From contig NZ_VCNG01000009.1 in the NCBI RefSeq assembly GCF_006227205.1, positions 124,001-188,000 on the forward strand: DNA of 64,000 nucleotides, in the 5' to 3' direction. The translations under genes were made by a program, and so were the position numbers. Shown here in pieces: positions 60,894 through 64,000 of the stretch. Origin of the DNA: Pseudomonas sp. ICMP22404 (GTDB lineage Bacteria; Pseudomonadota; Gammaproteobacteria; Pseudomonadales; Pseudomonadaceae). Under the pieces are notes generated by a model. That model worked only from the letters and a program-made list of their open reading frames with translations, had not been told where the DNA came from and made no database searches. Numbering within the stretch: position 1 is the first letter of the stretch; every line of letters starts with the position of its first letter.

Positions 60894-61250
60894 TTATCGG
60901 GGATCGACGACGTCAAGTGCTCGGTTTGCCAGCAGCTCACTGAGTTCGACCATCTGCTGGACGCCGAAGGCTATATGCCGGTTGGAGCCTTCGAGGTTGA
61001 AGGCCAGGTCGTTGAGCATCGCATTGGCCGAGGCCAGGGTTTCGCTGAGGTTGGCCAGGAGGGTTTCGCTGTCCAGGTCTTCGACGACGGTGAATAGCTG
61101 GCCGGGGGATGGTTTCTTTTTGGCCTGGGGTTCTGGGGCGAGGTAGAAGTTGAGGGCGCGTTCGGCGGCTTCGTCGAGTTTTTTGGCGTCGAGGCCGGTG
61201 TGGGGTGCGGTGGGATCGGTTTTTGGGGGATTGGGGGTAACTTTGAACAT
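60894..61250 (-). CDS. DUF6124-type small protein
   Basis: The 118-residue protein (MFKVTPNPPKTDPTAPHTGL, then DAKKLDEAAERALNFYL) has a Pro-rich N-terminus, a helical segment, a Pro/Lys linker and a helical C-terminal half (SETLASANAMLNDLAFNLEG). I recognise it as the DUF6124 (earlier DUF3077) family, which is common and often multicopy in Pseudomonas; no function is known. AAGGAACCTCACC precedes the ATG at 61250; longer upstream frames are not supported. It lies inside the inverted-repeat module, preceded by a structured leader. Confidence 0.82.
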   Translation of the reverse strand: MFKVTPNPPKTDPTAPHTGLDAKKLDEAAERALNFYLAPEPQAKKKPSPGQLFTVVEDLDSETLLANLSETLASANAMLNDLAFNLEGSNRHIAFGVQQMVELSELLANRALDVVDPR

Positions 61251-61254
61251 GGTG

Positions 61255-61500
61255 AGGTTCCTTTTACCAAGTGGAACCGCCACGTCTCGTTTTCCAGTCG
61301 AGAGGTGGCAGCTATGCGAGGGCTGGAAAAACCGAGGTAAAAGGAAAACCCGGCAGACTCGAAAGTCTCCCACGCACAGCCGCCATAACGCAGAACTGCA
61401 CAGCTAAAGCACGGCAGTATCTCACGTGGTGCACTGTTACGCCTTTTACTCTTCGGGTTTTCCAGGCCCGGTCGCTGATTGCAGCGACCGAAAAAGGTTA
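61255..61500 (-). promoter_or_regulatory. Structured leader of the DUF6124 gene
   Basis: On the minus strand, the 250 bases before the start contain several perfect or near-perfect stems. GCCACGTCTCG/CGAGAGGTGGC has 10 of 11 pairs at 61279-61309. AGACT-TTCG-AGTCT is a UUCG tetraloop hairpin at 61355-61368. GGAAAACCCG at 61343-61352 pairs with CGGGTTTTCC at 61454-61463. CGGTCGCTG pairs with CAGCGACCG at 61470-61491. No protein frame is convincing here. A cis-acting RNA or an overlapping small RNA is the likeliest reading. Confidence 0.5.
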
Positions 61501-61597
61501 GCGAGAACCCTTCCCACCCGGCAACCGCCAGAACTCGTCGGAAAATTCCACCTGAATGTCCGACCATTCCCACAGATTTAGGTCGACTGTAAAGCCG

Positions 61598-61697
61598 CCA
61601 TCGCGAGCAGGCTCGCTCCCACAGGGGGACGAGGTATGGCCCAAGAGACAGGTCGGCCTTCAGGACGCCTTCGCGGGCAAGCCCGCTCCCACAGGGG
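61598..61697. repeat. Two directly repeated REP elements
   Basis: GCCATCGCGAGCAGGCTCGC (61598) and GCCTTCGCGGGCAAGCCCGC (61668) lie in the same orientation, 70 bases apart, between the leader region and the right arm of the large inverted repeat. Confidence 0.75.
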
Positions 61698-61743
61698 ACC
61701 AAGGTCAGCCGCAAGAACAGGCCGGCCACAAGGCCGCCTCGCC

Positions 61744-62043
61744 GTTGCTTTTGCTTTTGCTTTGCTTTGCTTTTGATCTTTGGGCCCCGTTAACCACGAC
61801 GGCCGAACGCAGGTATTGCGTAGTGGGCAACCCGGCATGGATGCCGGGTTAGCCGCGCTGGGCCATGGATGGCCCTTCGCGGCGGGCCCACGGAGCAATG
61901 CCGGAGTGAGGGAACACCTCGCCTGGGCGAGGTGCCGAGTGGTGGGGCCAAGCCTTTTTGGTTACTTTTGGGGCGTTTGCCAAAAGTAACCCGCCGTAAG
62001 GGCGGAACCGTAAGTAGCCGTTACCGCAGCAACGGATATGTAC
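61744..62043. repeat. Right arm of a ~300-base inverted repeat
   Basis: Reverse complement of the left arm at 60557-60855, from TTGCTTTTGC to GGATATGTAC. It ends 12 bases from the cpdA stop codon. Differences from the left arm are mostly single-base changes and short insertions (for example an extra AGGCGAGGT block near 61917), so the two arms are old enough to have diverged or were acquired separately. Confidence 0.9.
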
Positions 62044-62055
62044 TCAGTCAACAGC

Positions 62056-62871
62056 TCAATACCCCTCAGCCCCATAATCAACCACAAACTCAAACCCAAC
62101 CACCCGCTCAACCCCCGTCTCCAACCGCCCATCCGGCAGAAGCCGCAACCACCGATACCCCGGCGCCTGCTCACCCACCGCAAAATCCACAGACCCAGGC
62201 TCAAACTGAATACAGGTAGAAGGCGAAGCCAACAAACGCACCCCCTCACGCACCTGATCGACCTCCTGGTGCACATGCCCCCAAAGCACCCCCCGCACCT
62301 GCGGAAACCGATCCAACACCGCAAACAGCGCATCTGGATTGCGCAACCCAATGGGCGCCATCCACTCACACCCGATCGACACCGGATGATGATGCAGACA
62401 CACCAGATGATGCCGCTCCGGCGCCTCGCTCAAAGCATTGGCCAACAGGATCAACTGCTCCGGCGCCAGGAACCCCGGCACCGAACCCGGCACCGCAGAG
62501 TCCAGCAGGGTGATGCGCCAATTCCCGATGTCGACCACAGGATCGAGCAGCATGCTCTGGACCGCTGCCTGGAGCATCACCTGCGGCTCATCATGGTTAC
62601 CCGGAATCCAACGCGCCGGCGCATCGATCCGAGCGCTCATCTGGTGGAACGCTTCATAGGATTGCAGCGTCCCGTCCTGGGACAAATCCCCGGTGGCAAG
62701 CATCAGGTCGATGTTCGGCTGCTGCTTCAGGACCAGGTCAATGACCGCCCGCAGGCTGTCGCGGGTGTTCATGCCCAGCAGCGAGCCGTCGGCCTCGGCG
62801 AACAGGTGGCTGTCGGACAGTTGGACCAGCAACACCGGATCGGCGGCGGTCAGGGTGGATACGCTCGGCAA
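62056..62871 (-). CDS. cpdA: 3',5'-cyclic-AMP phosphodiesterase CpdA
   Basis: CpdA is a metallophosphoesterase that hydrolyses cAMP and so limits Vfr/Crp signalling. The 271-residue protein has the family metal motifs LSDSH, ATGDLSQDG, PGNHDEP, CLHHHP and WGHVHQ. The start is a TTG at 62871 (MPSVSTLTAADPVLLVQLSD) preceded by GGGAGCGAGCGAT; no ATG fits. In P. aeruginosa cpdA is activated by Vfr; the 111-base gap upstream may hold such a site, but none is clear. Its end abuts the right arm of the inverted repeat. Confidence 0.95.
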   Translation of the reverse strand: MPSVSTLTAADPVLLVQLSDSHLFAEADGSLLGMNTRDSLRAVIDLVLKQQPNIDLMLATGDLSQDGTLQSYEAFHQMSARIDAPARWIPGNHDEPQVMLQAAVQSMLLDPVVDIGNWRITLLDSAVPGSVPGFLAPEQLILLANALSEAPERHHLVCLHHHPVSIGCEWMAPIGLRNPDALFAVLDRFPQVRGVLWGHVHQEVDQVREGVRLLASPSTCIQFEPGSVDFAVGEQAPGYRWLRLLPDGRLETGVERVVGFEFVVDYGAEGY

Positions 62872-62982
62872 ATCGCTCGCTCCCAGGCGCGATCACGCCA
62901 TTGGATGAAGTCGCAATTATGCTGGGGTTGATCGAAAGGGGAAACCCGCGAACCGGAACCGGTTCACAGACAGCGCACTGCA

Positions 62983-63435
62983 CTAGCGAACCACTTCGAA
63001 CTCGTGACCCAGCGCCAGGCAATGACTCAGCCACTCACCCAGGAACAGATTCAACTGGGCCTTTTCGTCCGGCTGGTGCATCGAGGCATTGGGGTAAGGA
63101 TAGATGCCACGAAAGCGTCTAGCATGTTCGGCGCTCACCACTTCGGCCATGCGCGCATCGTGATAGACCTGAACCTCCAGCTGCGGCACCGGCAGCCAGG
63201 GCAGGCTGTGTTCCTGGCGCACTTGCAAGGTGGTGGTGTACGGACAGGTCTGCAGCACTTCGAGCGCCAGCACCCCGAGCATCTGGTCGCCGTGGGTCAC
63301 GGCGATGCGGCGCGGTGCCGGGTCGTTGCGCATGTCCGGCAACAAGCGCATCAGGCGGGCGTAGTTTGCCTCGCAGGCGGCTTGCAGCCCGACCAGATCG
63401 ACGCGATAGCGATCGCGCAGCTTGCTTAAGACCAT
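62983..63435 (-). CDS. DUF1249 family protein (YqiB-like)
   Basis: The 150-residue soluble protein has the DUF1249 signature region (YARLMRLLPDMRND, LEVQVYHDARMAEV, YPNASMHQPDEKAQLNLFLG EWL split by a domain turn). E. coli YqiB in the nudF-yqiB-cpdA-yqiA-parE cluster is the counterpart; its function is unknown. The start lies 10 bases inside the end of nudF, so the two are translationally coupled. Confidence 0.92.
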   Translation of the reverse strand: MVLSKLRDRYRVDLVGLQAACEANYARLMRLLPDMRNDPAPRRIAVTHGDQMLGVLALEVLQTCPYTTTLQVRQEHSLPWLPVPQLEVQVYHDARMAEVVSAEHARRFRGIYPYPNASMHQPDEKAQLNLFLGEWLSHCLALGHEFEVVR

Positions 63436-64000
63436 AGCCCCCTCACTTCATCGCGATTCAAGGCCAGCCATTGCAAGGCAATGATGCTGGCCGCATTGCA
63501 GATTCGCCCGTCGCGTACCGCCTGCAAGGCATCCTCGAAAGCCCAGGCTTTCACGCGAATGTCTTCGGCTTCCTCCACAAGCCCATGCAGGCCGCTGGCC
63601 CCCGTGCTGTCGCAACGCCCCAGGTAAAGATGTACGAATTCATCGCTGCCGCCCGGCGATGGAAAATATTTGGTCATCGGCCAAAGCGCGGCGAAGTCCA
63701 GCCCAGCTTCCTCCTGCGCTTCGCGATGAGCAACTTCTTCCGGTTGCTCGTCCTTGTCGATCAGGCCCGCCACCAGCTCCACCAGCCAAGGGTTGGGGGT
63801 CTTGCCCATGGCACCGACACGAAACTGCTCGATCAACACCACCTCGTCGCGCTGCGGGTCGTAGGGCAAGACGCACACTGCGTCATGGCGCACGAACAAC
63901 TCACGGCTGATTTCACGGCTCATGCCGCCGGCGAACAATTCATGGCGCAGCCGGATGCGATCGAGTTTGTAGAAACCCTGGTAGCAGCTGTCGCGCTTGA
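63426..64000 (-). CDS. nudF: ADP-ribose pyrophosphatase (5' end outside window)
   Basis: The visible 191 residues run off the right edge. They contain the Nudix box GLIDKDEQPEEVAHREAQEEAG and the segment YFPSPGGSDEFVHLYLGRCD, a glycine-rich loop typical of ADP-ribose pyrophosphatases of the NudF subfamily, which clear ADP-ribose to AMP and ribose 5-phosphate. The codons at 63941-63998 (CYQGFYKLDRIRLRHELF) are clearly part of the protein, so the real start lies beyond 64000; the TTG at 63938 is internal. It leads nudF-DUF1249, and probably cpdA. Confidence 0.93.
   Translation of the reverse strand, partial: KRDSCYQGFYKLDRIRLRHELFAGGMSREISRELFVRHDAVCVLPYDPQRDEVVLIEQFRVGAMGKTPNPWLVELVAGLIDKDEQPEEVAHREAQEEAGLDFAALWPMTKYFPSPGGSDEFVHLYLGRCDSTGASGLHGLVEEAEDIRVKAWAFEDALQAVRDGRICNAASIIALQWLALNRDEVRGLWS

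Noticed and set aside
60557..62043. Classical insertion sequence formed by the inverted arms
   Set aside because: No transposase frame lies between the arms, and no target-site duplication could be recognised; kept only as an inverted-repeat module.

Overview
The window is chromosomal DNA from a fluorescent Pseudomonas, most likely of the P. fluorescens group. The evidence is high G+C coding, azurin, and a gene order (pncB-nadE-azu ... dnaB-rplI-rpsR-rpsF-rlmB-rnr ... hflC-hflK-hflX-hfq-miaA-mutL-amiB-tsaE-nnrE-queG-orn-rsgA-motB-motA ... rhdA-psd ... serB ... parC-parE-yqiA-cpdA-nudF) that follows, from memory, the PA4919-PA4971 stretch of P. aeruginosa PAO1. The gaps are full of the GTGGGAGCGAGCCTGCTCGCGAT-type and GTGGCGAGGGGATTTATCCCC-type palindromic repeats common in this group. 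No phage, IS, integrase, transposase, CRISPR array or rRNA is visible.

Layout. 0-4.6 kb: tail of a LysR regulator, the NAD salvage pair pncB-nadE, azurin, a LOG-family phosphoribohydrolase and a small Nudix hydrolase. 4.7-11.7 kb: an uncharacterised three-gene minus-strand cluster (DUF2126/transglutaminase, circularly permuted ATP-grasp fused to alpha-E, second transglutaminase-like protein), probably for peptide or amide-bond chemistry. 11.8-13.2 kb: two translationally overlapping accessory genes, an alanine/glycine-rich membrane-active protein and a four-helix membrane protein, that look like a toxin/effector-immunity pair. 13.3-23.3 kb: YgiQ radical SAM protein, replicative helicase, ribosomal protein operon, RlmB and RNase R. 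23.3-24 kb: a nested inverted-repeat element and two identical tRNA-Leu(CAG) genes, each with its own promoter and terminator. 24-26 kb: a chemoreceptor. 26.1-32.7 kb: hfq-hflX-hflK-hflC-hisZ-purA. 32.7-39 kb: nnrE-tsaE-amiB-mutL-miaA, a chain of overlapping genes. 39-48 kb: queG, a TRIC/UPF0126 channel, orn, rsgA, motAB, an HDOD protein, rhdA and psd. 48-53.4 kb: a tandem 134-bp palindromic repeat, a PilZ-like protein, serB and a HAMP membrane protein with a degenerate cyclase-like domain. 53.6-60.4 kb: a PqiC-like lipoprotein, topoisomerase IV (parC, parE) with a phytase-like gene between its subunits, and the YqiA esterase. 60.5-62.05 kb: a module bounded by about 300-bp inverted repeats that holds one DUF6124-type gene with a structured leader. 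62-64 kb: cpdA, a DUF1249 gene and nudF (cut by the window edge).

Most of the window is core housekeeping: NAD supply and repair (pncB, nadE, nnrE), translation and tRNA modification (rplI, rpsR, rpsF, rlmB, rsgA, miaA, tsaE, queG), RNA turnover and sRNA function (rnr, orn, hfq), replication and repair (dnaB, mutL, parC, parE), membrane quality control (hflKC) and motility (motAB, chemoreceptor). The parts that deserve attention are the candidate effector-immunity pair, the ATP-grasp/alpha-E/transglutaminase cluster, the inverted-repeat DUF6124 module, the hairpin element before the tRNAs, and two unusual putative signalling proteins at 48.6 and 51.9 kb.
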